From Purpureocillium takamizusanense (Eukaryota > Ascomycota > Sordariomycetes > Hypocreales > Ophiocordycipitaceae): DNA of 64,000 nt. Below are positions 9,565 to 20,830 of the stretch, piece by piece. The translations under genes and the position numbers were made by a program. The DNA is taken from positions 2,604,001 to 2,668,000 of the forward strand of contig NC_063072.1 in the NCBI RefSeq assembly GCF_022605165.1. The letters are read 5' to 3'. Below the pieces are notes generated by a model, which saw nothing but the letters and a program-made list of their open reading frames with translations, was not told the DNA's origin and searched no databases. The stretch's first letter is position 1, and the number at the start of each line of letters is the position of its first letter.

Positions 9565-11067
9565 ATGCCGTTCGACGACGACGACGACCCGCTGCAGGCG
9601 CCTGGCCTGCCTGCCGCCCAGCCCATCGCAGGGGGTGCCGCGCGCAACCTCGAGGATGAAGACGGCATGGAGGACGATGGGCTGCCCGACTACAAGCTCT
9701 TTGCGGCCATGTTCGAGAAGAGGGGCGTCTCGAGCAAGACGATCCGCAAGGGCGAGAAGGACTTTGAGTCGCACGGCACGCGCGCCCAGGACGGCGCCCT
9801 CGAGGCGAGCCGCCGCGCCATGGAGGAGGTGCTCGGGTACACGCGCACGCACCGCTCCGACGCGTGGATACGGGCGTGGTACTTTCCCGACTGGTGGACC
9901 GTTGAAGCCGCAGACCGTCTGGCAGCGCCGGCGCCGGCGCGTGCTGCCACCACTGCTGGAGCCGCCGGCCGGGAGCAGAGCGGCCAGACGCAGCCTGATG
10001 CCTGGCTGGCGGACCGCGTCGTCGTCATGGAGCACGAAAAGGGCAGCTGGATGAAAGACATTGGCCGCACCGTCCCCGGGAGCAAAGACCGGCCAGGAGT
10101 CGGGCGCCTGTGGCTGCTCCCCGAAGAGGCTCTCTACCTCGTTGAGCGCGGCACCGTGGACCTGTGGTGGCCGGACCTGGAGCTGCCGGAGCTGCTTCCC
10201 GTGGGTGAGATGCCGTCACCGGGTTATGGCCACGACGATTACGATGTCGGGCTGCCACTGAGCGTGGAGGCGGCATACTCACTACTCATCGGCTACGACG
10301 GCGACAGGGGAAAGACGACTCTGGCGAAGTACCAGGTATACACGCATCTGAAGCGTGCGGGCTTTCACATTCTACGAGCGCCGCCGGATGGGTCATCTAC
10401 GACCGAGGATAGGGACGAGTTGCAGGGCCGTTCGCCGCGGCAGAGTCTCTGGCAGTGGCTCTTCTCGTTCGTGCCGAGCTGGGAGAGAAGACCGAAGCGC
10501 GATCCCATGGGGCCCCTCGTTTCTCCCGGGCTATATCGCTCCTACGGCCCCATCTACCAGCGCCTCGCGCTCCTCCCACGACACAAGCCTAGCCCGCGCC
10601 GCCCAGCGTCCAGTCACAGCGGGACGCAGGAGCCGTTCCGGGTACACTACCACGTGTGGAAGCCCGGCGGCGCGCCCTTTTCCAAGAAGAGCCCCCCGCC
10701 GCCCGACTTCCGCATCGCCGTCGCCGACACGGCCGAGTCCGGGGTGCCGACGCTGGAGGAGGTCGACGCGCTGCTGGGGTCGACGCCGTGGAGCCCGCCG
10801 GGGGAGTCGATGCGGGGGCCTGGCCGGCTGTACCAGCGGCTCAAGCACGGGTACCGCAACGTGCTGGTGGCGGTGGTGGACTGCGGGCTGGTCAACTTCA
10901 TGAGGTTCGGGGAGGCGGCGTTTGGTGAGGAGAGGCTGTTTGAGCGGTTCGATGGCGCTGGTGGCGGCAGGGGCGGCAAGAAGAGCGGCCGGGGCGGCGG
11001 CGGTAGAGGGCGAGGACGGGGAAGGGGGAGGGGGAGAGGGAGAGGGGGGCGTGGTGGTGGTGGTTGA
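9565..11067 (+). CDS. SEN54: tRNA-splicing endonuclease subunit Sen54
   Basis: An intronless frame of 500 residues starting at the ATG at 9565 (MPFDDDDDPLQAPG). Residues about 40-110 form the Sen54 N-terminal domain (SHGTRAQDGALEASRRAME, then TRTHRSDAWIRAWYFPDWWT). Residues about 195-275 match the family core (GRLWLLPEEALYLVERGTVDLWW, SLLIGYDG). The C-terminal part has FRVHYHVWKPGG and RLYQRLKHGYRNVLVAVVDCG, the usual Sen54 ending. Sen54 is a structural, non-catalytic subunit of the Sen2-Sen34-Sen15-Sen54 complex that excises introns from pre-tRNAs. An unusual feature is a tail from about residue 468 built almost wholly of Gly and Arg (RG/RGG type). Codon use is strongly G/C-ending. An intron-containing tRNA gene lies directly upstream. 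Confidence 0.93.
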   Translation: MPFDDDDDPLQAPGLPAAQPIAGGAARNLEDEDGMEDDGLPDYKLFAAMFEKRGVSSKTIRKGEKDFESHGTRAQDGALEASRRAMEEVLGYTRTHRSDAWIRAWYFPDWWTVEAADRLAAPAPARAATTAGAAGREQSGQTQPDAWLADRVVVMEHEKGSWMKDIGRTVPGSKDRPGVGRLWLLPEEALYLVERGTVDLWWPDLELPELLPVGEMPSPGYGHDDYDVGLPLSVEAAYSLLIGYDGDRGKTTLAKYQVYTHLKRAGFHILRAPPDGSSTTEDRDELQGRSPRQSLWQWLFSFVPSWERRPKRDPMGPLVSPGLYRSYGPIYQRLALLPRHKPSPRRPASSHSGTQEPFRVHYHVWKPGGAPFSKKSPPPPDFRIAVADTAESGVPTLEEVDALLGSTPWSPPGESMRGPGRLYQRLKHGYRNVLVAVVDCGLVNFMRFGEAAFGEERLFERFDGAGGGRGGKKSGRGGGGRGRGRGRGRGRGRGGRGGGG

Positions 11068-11751
11068 TGAGCCTTGTTTGTGTGTTCAAAGGCTGGTGAA
11101 ATTTCCCGGTCGCGTTGACAGGACGACTAGACAGGCATTGAAGCGAAAATACCATTTGAAGAGCGCCAGCACAGTTGTGGCGCCGCCGACCAACAGGCCC
11201 GGGTCGTACGACCTATGCCCTTTCACACCCAAGTACAAGATGCCATGCGGAGAGAATGTGAGCAGACCTGCTGAGACTCCGCAGCACACATTCACAAGAT
11301 ACAATATACAACACATACATCAAATATACACCAGTCAGGTATACCAAGCGCATACAGTCCACCCTAGGCAAGTCGTAGTAGACTGGTTGGCAACCAAAAG
11401 TGCGCGACTTAAAGGCATCTCGGCACCACCATGCAGAACCCAGAAGTAGCAAGCCGCCACCGAATGGTCTAGCCTGCGAGAACGCAAGCAGTACATACCG
11501 GTAGGCAATAATATCAAATGGCATATACGTAGTAATCTTGTAGGTGGCATGCAAGTACGTACGTATGTATGTACATCTGTATCATGTGGCTCACATCTCA
11601 CATGTGCCGTGCTGCGGCCCGGGCTCCCGCCTCCGCCCGTCTTCTTCACACCTTTGTTACCAATTTGACTCGCCGTACGGTGTGCGGTGCTGTAGGACGG
11701 CTCGTGATGGTTTCTTGTGTGTGTGATACTTGCAAAGAGCCCCTCTAATTC

Positions 11752-11784
11752 TGTGTGTGTGTGTGTGTGTGTGCGTGCGTGCGT
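11752..11784. repeat. (TG)n/(TGCG)n microsatellite
   Basis: Eleven TG dinucleotides are followed by about three TGCG units. It lies in the 3' intergenic region of SEN54. Confidence 0.9.
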
Positions 11785-14045
11785 TGCTCGCTACAATATC
11801 GGGCGGACGCCTCATAGAGTTGAGAGGTTGCAGCAGACATGAGTAGCTGTTGAGTGAATGTTAGTTAGTCCCCCTTTTGCAAAAACAAAACAATGACTCA
11901 GTTTCTTCTGTTATTGCCGTCGGTCGCTGCCGGACCTGTGGTTTGTTTGCTGACTCTGTTCATGTCCCGAGCGAGACGCATGCGTGTGTAGAGTTTGGTT
12001 TCACAGGCTGCCGAGTCACTCCCTCCCTCTCTCCGTCGCCCGCTCTGTGAGCATCGCATCGAAACGCGCGCTTCGCCCCGGGGCCGAGCAAGCTTTTTTT
12101 GGTTCCTTTTTTTCCTTCTTTCTGTTACGCGGGTTGATTCCACCGGTTTTGTCCTCCAGCTTGTGATTACTGGGCACCCTCAGCCCGTAGAGAAAAAAAG
12201 CCGTTGAGGAGAGAGAGTGGTGGCCCGGCCCCTCCCCCCTTCCCTCGCACAACGGGCATCTGTGTTGCCTGACCAGTGAGTGTGGCACGCACGAGCGGGA
12301 GGCGTGATCCGCGGGTATTGCTTGCTTGCTTGCTTGTCATACCCTTTGCGGATGCGGTTTGACGCTGGCGAGCATGCGGGCGTGCATATGACTTGTGTTG
12401 GTCTGTGCCGTTCTCTGCGCTTCTCAACCTTTTGTTCTCTCACGTTCTCTCTCACACACATACACACATGCGCGCTCTCACTCTTTCTCACCTACGAAGT
12501 AGTCTCTCAGTCGCTCTCTGTCTGTTACAGTAAGCATCCCCAGACACATATAGATACACGGACACTTTTCCACCCCTTCTCTCTATTGATGAGCTGTGCA
12601 GAGTCCATGGGGCCGCACGCCAGGGCCAATGTTGATGCATGTGCTCAATCAAAACGAGCGCGAGGCCTTTTGCGCGTGACGATTTACTTACCCCCCCCCC
12701 CCTTTCATCAGAGTTGAGTAACACGATGCCGGCGCACAGATGAAGGAGCAAGGCCCCCGAAGAGTCATGTCATGTAAAAGACGCTGCTGCCTACTACATA
12801 CAAATTTATGACTATTGACTTACTTCCAACATACCCGCCTTGCCTCGGCCCATACCCTAAAGGCCTACTCCTCGCCTCAGGTGAATTGAGCTTGGACGTT
12901 TCGGGCAATAGGCCCCCCCTCCCAGTGGAACGGACGGCGCCGGGCGCAGATCCCGTCTCGGATCAGGGCAACGATTTGAGTGATCCGACAACCATCGTCG
13001 CAACCGCGGTCCTTGCCTTATTACCACCCAACCTACACACATGGCACTACTAGTCATGCCCGGTGTCACTACTCCATCCATACTTGGTACTTGTTGACAG
13101 TACATTACTGTACAGCAGCAGTAGTAGCAGCAGCTGAAAGAGTAATGGTAGCGGCTTTCGATTACGTACGTCGAGAATCCCGCTCTGCGGCGCCCCCCCC
13201 CCCCTTCTGTCTTCCCGCGGGGTGTGTGTCATTTCTGCGCAAAAAGATTTGAGCGACATGACGAGCTATGCGAAGCGAAAGCACGCGGCAATTGAATCAA
13301 CCTTTGACAATGATTCGGCACGCTGAGAGGGAGGAGGTTGGTACGTAGACGAAACACATTATCAAGGGGTTGCGCTGCCTACCGTACTGTCCCTCGAGTT
13401 GAGCACATGGGCGTTTGCCAAACGACCCACTCGGAAGCGATCCACGGCCGACGAGGACGGCAGAAGACAGGGCAATGCAGAGCAGACAGGGGGGAGTGGA
13501 CGGCCTTGCCGTTGGTTTCTTTATATTAAAATTTGTGTCGGGTCGGTGGTGGCGGTTGGCGGCGGCGGCGGCGTAGGCGGCAGCTGCTGGGGTGCGGCGT
13601 CCGCGTGTGCGTGTTCCAGGTTCTCATTGCTGCCAGAAGGACACCCCGGTGCGAGTTGTCAGCGGGTTGGGAAAGTTCTTTTGGGTCCCTTTTTTTTTGC
13701 TCTCTCTCTCTCCAAGTCGGGTGTTCCCCTTTTTGCTGTTGGCGCAGATGCAGATCAATAATAATAATATCGCAGGCACCCCGCGTAAAGAGAGAGCCTT
13801 GAGCGGGTACTAAGTGGTGGTAGCTGTATTAGTAGTACCTGTTAAGGCAGGCCCTTTCTTTCCTCTGGAGTCCTGCGGTCCTCATGTTGCAATCATGTCC
13901 CCGAGAGAGGAAGAGACAGAGAGATAGAGAAAGAGCAGCAGACAAGATTCCACACGCGAGACCTTCACGTTGGTTGGGTTTCACACCGGCTGCAGACCGC
14001 GAACGGGCAACCAAGGCGAGCGAGGGTCAGTCAACTTAAACTGAT

Positions 14046-14090
14046 GCTGTGCTGTGCTGTGCTGTGCTGTGCTGTGCCGTGCCGTGCCGT
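14046..14090. repeat. Pentanucleotide tandem array (GCTGT)n/(GCCGT)n
   Basis: There are nine consecutive five-base units, six reading GCTGT and then three GCCGT. The change of unit type halfway suggests a single substitution that was then amplified. Confidence 0.9.
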
Positions 14091-17000
14091 GTCGCGCTCA
14101 AACAACCTCATCAAGCAGAACGGCGCTTGTCCAGTCGCAAAGAGGGCGGGGTGGTCAAATGATGCAACATGGCACGAGAATGAGTTTCGCCCAGACACAC
14201 AGCCAGGGCCGGGATTGGGGGGACGGGGGCAGAGGAGACTAATAATCATCAAATCACCAAAATCACCTCATCATAACGCCAAATCCAACCATGCACAGAA
14301 ACGCCTTTTTTTTTTTTTACATGTACTTTCCACCGCCGCATCCCCTTGCTCTGCCACGCCCAAGAAAGCAACAAAAAAAAGGCGCAAAAAGACCCCTCGG
14401 ACATTGTGTATTCGTACCTGTTGTATGTGCATGTACTATATCCCTGGCTTGCCGCATTTCGCATTGGTGGTGGTTCGAGAGCACTCCCGGATGCGGTATG
14501 TTGTCAACACAACAAACAGGGTCTCTCACGCTTCTGCCTGCTCCTGCCCCCCCCTGCCCTCATGTTTCGCCTGTTTGTTTTCTTTTGTTTGCTAACTGGC
14601 CCTTGCAAGCAAGCAATCGAGCAAGCAAGCAGGGCCAATTATTAGCACGTGCGCTGTCACAGATACTACTAGTATTGTATAGTAACTTAGTTAGTAGAGC
14701 CGACGGGAAACAACCCACAACCGCGAAAGTGTGCGGCGGGCGGCGGCGCATGGCGTTGACGTCGACGTCGTCGACAGGCCAACATGAACCGAACCTGAAA
14801 GCGGCCGCGTGATGGCAGCAGCAGCAGCACGTACCAACTGTAGTACTCGCCCACAATGCAAGAAAGAAAAAAGTCGTTGCGGGCCCTTGTGTGAATCAAT
14901 CATTCAGTCATCAAATCATTCAGTTCAACAAAATTGTCCTCGCGGCGACGCCCATCACCATGGGCTCGGCCCACGCCTGCGGCGCGCCCATCAGCCATTC
15001 ATGAGACACCATCTGGCCAAGGGGAGGGGCGGGCCGCCACAATTGAGAGACACACATGCGCGCGCCGGCTCTGTCGCGTCGCTCGATCCGACTCGCTAGT
15101 CGCTTGGGGGGGGGAGCAGACTCGATTCAAGTCGGTGGTGGCAGCGGGAAAAAAGTGGCAGAACAGGGTTACTTTCAATGCGACGCGGAGGCAAGTTGAA
15201 AAGCCACCGGGAAGGAAATACGAAACTACCAGGAGACCGATTGTGGAAGCAGAAAAAGAAAGAAAAGGTAATTATGGATGAGGTTGACATCTCGAGCTTG
15301 CAACTGCCGACAAAGAGGGCGTTGATGACGACAACGAAGAAGAAGATGATGACGGCCAAAAAAAAAAAACCTGACCGCCATCCTTTTCTCAACACTTGGA
15401 CAGTCCCCCAATGTTCTTCTTGGAGTGGCGCCGGGTCCAGCTGCTGCTGCTGCTGCTGAGTCTGCGTTGTCGACGGCGGGGACGACTGAAACATTCATGT
15501 CTGAATGATATGCTTGCTTTCCCCCCCTCCCAATTGATCTCGCTCGCAAGCAAGCCCAGCAACAAGCCCCAGCTACCTACTAGCGGTCTGATGATACCAA
15601 TTCAGCATTGACCTGGCCTTGGCAACCTTGGACAGCTGAACAAGGGGGGGTGGGCGGTGCGCCAAATTGCATCTCCTTTGTCAGTTTCTCATGTACAGTA
15701 ACGTTAGTATGTACTTTCCTTATTCCTCCCCAACGGGACACCTTGAATGAGAGAGGGGAGGGGGGGAGGGGAGAGAAAGCCTCCTTCTGCCAGGCCAGGA
15801 CATGCCCATCCCTGTCTCTTGCGTCTAGCCGTACGCAGTTGTTGCGGATCCCCTGCTCTCTCGAGTTCGTGCGCAATAAAGTTTGGCGGCGCGCATTCCA
15901 TTGTGCGCACGAAGTCTAGTAGCGTCGGCACATGTATCTCTCGAGTCGACGAGAAGTTGCGAAGCAACTGGACTGTACTCGTCATAATCTCTCTTTGATG
16001 TTTTTGGCAAGTACTCTACTATGTAAAGCAATGGCACTGAACAGCACAGTACAAGAATGGCACTGCATGTACCGCACTGCGTACGTAGTTGCATGGGAAT
16101 CTCGTACGATTGATTACTACAATGACCCGTGTCTGAGTCTCTGCGCGATCGATTGATCGCTGGGCTAAGTTGCGTGACATGTCCATTGCCCACCAGACGG
16201 CCATCCCCACCCACCGCCTCACGCCTCACCAACCCTCAAATATTGGGAAGCTTGTTTCCTTCCCCCTACCCTTGCCGTCAACTTACCAGCCACCATCATC
16301 ATCCTTCCGCACGCCACAACTTCCTCTGACCGACGGCAAGCGCGTTCCGGCGCGGCGGCGGGCGGGTTGGACAGAAGGACGGTTTGCGGCACAATAATGA
16401 TGGATGGTAAAGGTGGGTTCCACTGACGGGATCAAGAAGAGAGAGAGAGAGAGCATTCGATCAGGAAACACAGGAACCCGTGTCCCCGACAGGGATTGGG
16501 GCAGGGGGGGTGCTGGCCGGGGGCGCACAGCGCATGGCATGCGAATTACGAAGAGCGTACGGGTGGGAGCAACAACAACAGCCCTTGGAACTCGAGGGAG
16601 GGAGGGTGTCCCGCTCTTACGCCGACTATTATCGTAAGCAACAGGAGCGAGCAGCACCGCATCCAGCCATCCTCGCAAGGTACCTATGCAATTCGTTGCT
16701 GCGCCCTTGCTTTGCTGACCGTATCTATCGCTGGCGGGCCAGCCGCCGAGGGAAGTAAAAAGACAAGATTGGACGAGTTGCATCGTCATGGCCTGTAATC
16801 ATGGTCTCGTCACCCTGCACACTAACTTGCTGCTCAGGCGCCGATTGGGTGAGGCGGCATTTTCCTACTCTGGCTCTACCATTGATAGTAGTAGTCGTAG
16901 GTCTTTTGTGTGTGTGTGTGCGCGCGCGCGTGCGCTCGCTCGCGCAACACAGTATGATATGCGTGCCGCATGTGGTTTCCCATGATGTCTGTTTGCATCT

Positions 17001-17161
17001 TTGCTCCAGTCTCCCTACTATTATGCGCGATTGCGCGATTGCGCAATGGCTTGGCAACAACGCGCACGTCAATAGTTGCTAGTCTAATAAGCCTGCGCGT
17101 CTGTCTTTCGGTGAGCAGACTTCAGAACTGTTGCGTGCGTGCGATAGACGAGGCAGGGGTG

Positions 17162-17201
17162 GTAGTAGTAGTAGTAGTAGTAGTAGCAGCAGCAGCAGCA
17201 G
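17162..17201. repeat. Compound (AGT)n(AGC)n microsatellite
   Basis: About eight GTA/AGT units pass directly into five AGC units. It is an intergenic compound trinucleotide repeat. Confidence 0.9.
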
Positions 17202-19800
17202 AAGGGAGGTGGTGGAGCAGTAGTATGCGTTGCACATCACGCGCGCTCACGCGGGTGGGTGGGCTTTTTGCCCCATCAATGCCCATCTCAATAAAGACAC
17301 GAGGAAAAGGATACGAACGAGCAAGAGGCCGAGGAGAAAGGGGGGAAGGAAGGGGAGGGGAAGAAAAGGAAAGATAAAAAAAAAAACGCCGTTTCGAGAC
17401 TGAACGATGGACAACGACCCCACCCGCGCCGCGTTGCTGATCCCCTTGGACTGTTATGGGCTCTGCGGCGTCATGTGTTTTGTGGTGTTGTCATGCACAG
17501 TGGGCGACATGGGACCTCTCAAACTCAACCCGGCGTCCGTCGGCGGCACTTGAAGGGGGGAGGGGAGAGCGACAAGCGAGAGAGGAGGGCAGGTGACGTT
17601 GTATAGGCACGACGTACCGTAGCATGGATGCGGTCGATATTGGCCCATGGATGCAGGCGTCCCTTGCTGTTGTGTCCTTTTTTCTTCTCTTCTCTGCTTC
17701 AATATTTCGGTGGTACCGCTGCTGCGCCTGCGGTGTGGCTAAGGACAGTACACTGGTCTGTCGAACGCGAGTCGATTCGTGGCCCCCTCTTTGCCTTTCT
17801 CTCTGTCTTTGTCTCTCACGCAGTTCCGTCATTTTCAAAGTAGGCAAAGTACCGTACCGGAAAGTATAGCCAGAGTTGCGTGTTTAGTTGGGTGCGATTC
17901 AGCACCCGAAACCATTCCAAGTGCTAAAGTTAGTACATGAAACGAGAACGAACAGACGTGGCGGCGCGGAACCAAGCTTGTGTGGTACTAAAAGTACTTG
18001 TTATTACTGTTGGCTGAAGGGGAGGGAGGCCTGCCTGTTGTCTTGCCTGCCTGCCCGCGGTTGCCTGTCGGTCTGGTGGTGGCATCAAACCAAGCAATCA
18101 AAACGGGCCTCTCAGTTGGTTGTTGGGGCCTTGGCGTGCCATTGAGCGAGCCATGAATGGACCGATAGTTGTCCCCTGGGGCGATGAATCAGAGCTCGGG
18201 GTAGCATTTTGCGTCGAGACGATATGATACATACATAACGTACGTACAGCAGACAGCACAGCACATGCATGCGCGTGCCCCCCAAACATGAGAGAATATT
18301 ATGTGTCGAGAGACGGATGACGAGGACACGGACTGACTGGGGGAGGGGGGGGGCCATCCTTGTTCATAGTCGTGTCATGCTCTTTCCAGGTTTTTCTTTC
18401 TCACACATCCCTAGGTGGTGGCCGAGGGTACAGTACCTTACTACGTACTGTACCGTACGTAAAAGCAGCACCGCCCTGTAATCATATGGTCATACTACTA
18501 ATAAAAAAAAACAGAGTCAGTTTTTCCGTTCTGGGCGTTCCAAGCTCAGGTGGCCCAGGCTTTAGTATCGCACCGCGAGCCAATGGCGATTGAGCCTCGC
18601 CCGGGGGTGACGGAATCTGCCTTTGGGGTCCCTCGAGGGCCTCCTGGGGCCACCTGGTTCGGGCCGGAAAAGAAAGAAGGTGTCGGCCGCGGACTTGCTT
18701 GCGTGTTGTGAGGGCATTGATGTTCATGTATATTGGGCTCATTGAAAAGCTTGGATTGGATTGAGGCGAGGCGAGGTGCGTTCAATGTTGCTTGGCTGCT
18801 CCAGTCCAAACATGGAGAAGCCTCGCCGCAACTGGCAGGTGGAGAAGCAGTGGTAAAGAGCAAAAAAGAGAGAAAGCCCATTCCGTGTTGCAGGACGGAG
18901 GTCGGGAAGCGAGGGAGGAGGGTTTTGATGTAGGCGTGTGTACTCGGGTACTCGTCTTTGCCCAACCTTGCTGGATGCACACATGGCAGTCATGGAAGGA
19001 GCAACCAGACAGAGGTAGTAGGTAGGTACCTTGAGGACTGCACCTTACTAAGTACATGTAGGGGTCTGCCTGAGAATCAAGGTTGAGGAGTGACCGACGG
19101 TGCTTTTATGCTTTGCATTTGGCAAAAGAGGTACGTACCTCTTAGTATAGCAAGTCGCGGCGCCGCTGCTGCTGCTGCGGTGAGGCGAGGTGAGGTGTTC
19201 GGTCGCCCATCCATCATTATCATCATCATCATCGGCCCGTTCATGCACCCTCTGTCCATCCATCTGCGTATCTGAATCCACAAGCACTGCCTCTTCTCTT
19301 CTGCTGCTACGTACCTGTTCTCCCTCCTTGGTGTCCTTTTGCCTCCATTGTGGCCGCCACAACCCCAGGCACCAGACGCAAGACAATTTGGTACTAGAAG
19401 GAGTAGTAGGAGGAGAAGGAGTAATCGTAACCAAGTTTAGTAGTGGCACTTTTTCGTACCCATACATACGTGGTATCCCCCATCGTCCCATCATCCTGCC
19501 CGCCCCCCCCCATGACACCCTTTGCAAATCATTCGTCCCTGCGCTCGTCCTTGTAAAACCTGTCTCTAACCCGTCATTCCCGCCGCCCCTGGCGCGCCGC
19601 CGCCCACCCCAGGCTAGGCGCAGGCCAGGCCAGGCATCCAGACCCCCTCGTCCACCCATGCGTGCGTGCCATGGGGGAAAAAAGGTTCAAGTCATCGTAG
19701 CTGGTCCTCGTCGCTCTTTGGCTGGCACATTGTGCGTGGGTGCGTGCGTTGGTGCGTACGTGCCGGCGCCGCCCAGGCAAAATTGCCCACACTGCTGCTA

Positions 19801-20830
19801 ATCTCTCTTCGCCGTAACTCTGTTTTCAGCGCTCTCTCTCTCTCTCTTTTGGTCTCTCTCCCACACACAACCTGTCTCCCTATCTCTCTTTCACGTCTTC
19901 CCCCCCCCCCTCTCTCTCGTGTGTTTGCACGTTCGAGGGCCAGTCTGGTGTCGTCCTCTTTTGTCTTTTCTCTCTCACACACACCAACCCACTCCCTCTT
20001 CTCCCACCACGACGACTACTACCACCCACTCTCTCACTACCTTGCCGTGCCTTATCTCTCTCTCCCTCTACCTCCGACATTGAACGTACTTGCGCTTCCA
20101 TTCGCGGACGCAGCGGCACCACCCCCTTTCTTGTTTTGGTAATTCGGGTCCCCGGCTAATGCGGTGCTGTGCTGGACTGGACTGGACTGTCTGTACTTGT
20201 TGTTCCCTGGCCCCCTTCAACACGCCTTGTCCAGCTTCGCTCCGGCCTCGCCGCTTTTCCCGACCGTCAGAGAGTGCAATTGTCCGCTGCGCTGGCTGCG
20301 ATCGTCCACACACGTTCACGCTCAACTCTCTCTCCCACCTGCCCACCCACCACCTCCCTCGCCAACAAGCACGCACGCACTTGACGCCCATTAATCCACG
20401 CCCGCACGCGCGCACACACAGACACACGCATCATCACGCCAGCGCACGCAACTCTCTCCCACACACAAGACTTCTACCGGGATTGACCTCCCCCGTTGCC
20501 ACCTCGCCCTTCCGTTCTTGGCCTTGTCAGCATTTGTCTTGTCCTGTTGTCCACCGCCTCCCAATCAGGCCAGACGTCGCTTAATATCTTTGCATCTCCA
20601 CATCACCCCATCTTACTTCGTACTCTTACCTCTTCGAGTTCGCAAAAAGGGCACGGCTCAATCAGCTACTGCGCCATAGCTCGCCGCCCCCCCCCATCCC
20701 GATTACACAATCCGCCGCCGGCTCTTCCCACTCCATTGACAACCTGCCGGCTCATTTGCGGTTGACGTCTCGTCTTCTTTTCGTGTGCAATCCCACACAT
20801 CATTTCATCGACAGCGCCGCCGCCGCCGCC
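19801..20830 (+). promoter_or_regulatory. Pyrimidine-rich promoter/leader of the duplicated-domain gene
   Basis: The plus strand is strongly biased to C and T (CTCTCTCT runs near 19833-19866 and 19909-19920, CACACA, CCCACC) right up to the ATG at 20831. Such tracts are typical of 5' leaders and core promoters of highly expressed or regulated genes in filamentous ascomycetes. No TATA box could be assigned. The exact transcription start cannot be read from sequence. Confidence 0.4.

Larger units (their letters stand above)
11068..19800. other. Long gene-free intergenic region
   Basis: No coding sequence is recognised in these 8.7 kb. Open frames are short, low-complexity and overlap in several frames. 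Visible content includes (TG)n at 11752-11773 passing into TGCG units, a pentanucleotide array at 14046-14090, a compound (AGT)n/(AGC)n tract at 17162-17201, and many poly-A, poly-T and poly-C runs. GTACGTAC-like palindromes occur at 11553-11575, 18237-18250 and 18440-18466. It may hold non-coding transcripts or distal regulatory DNA of the gene at 20831, but nothing in it can be named. Confidence 0.5.
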
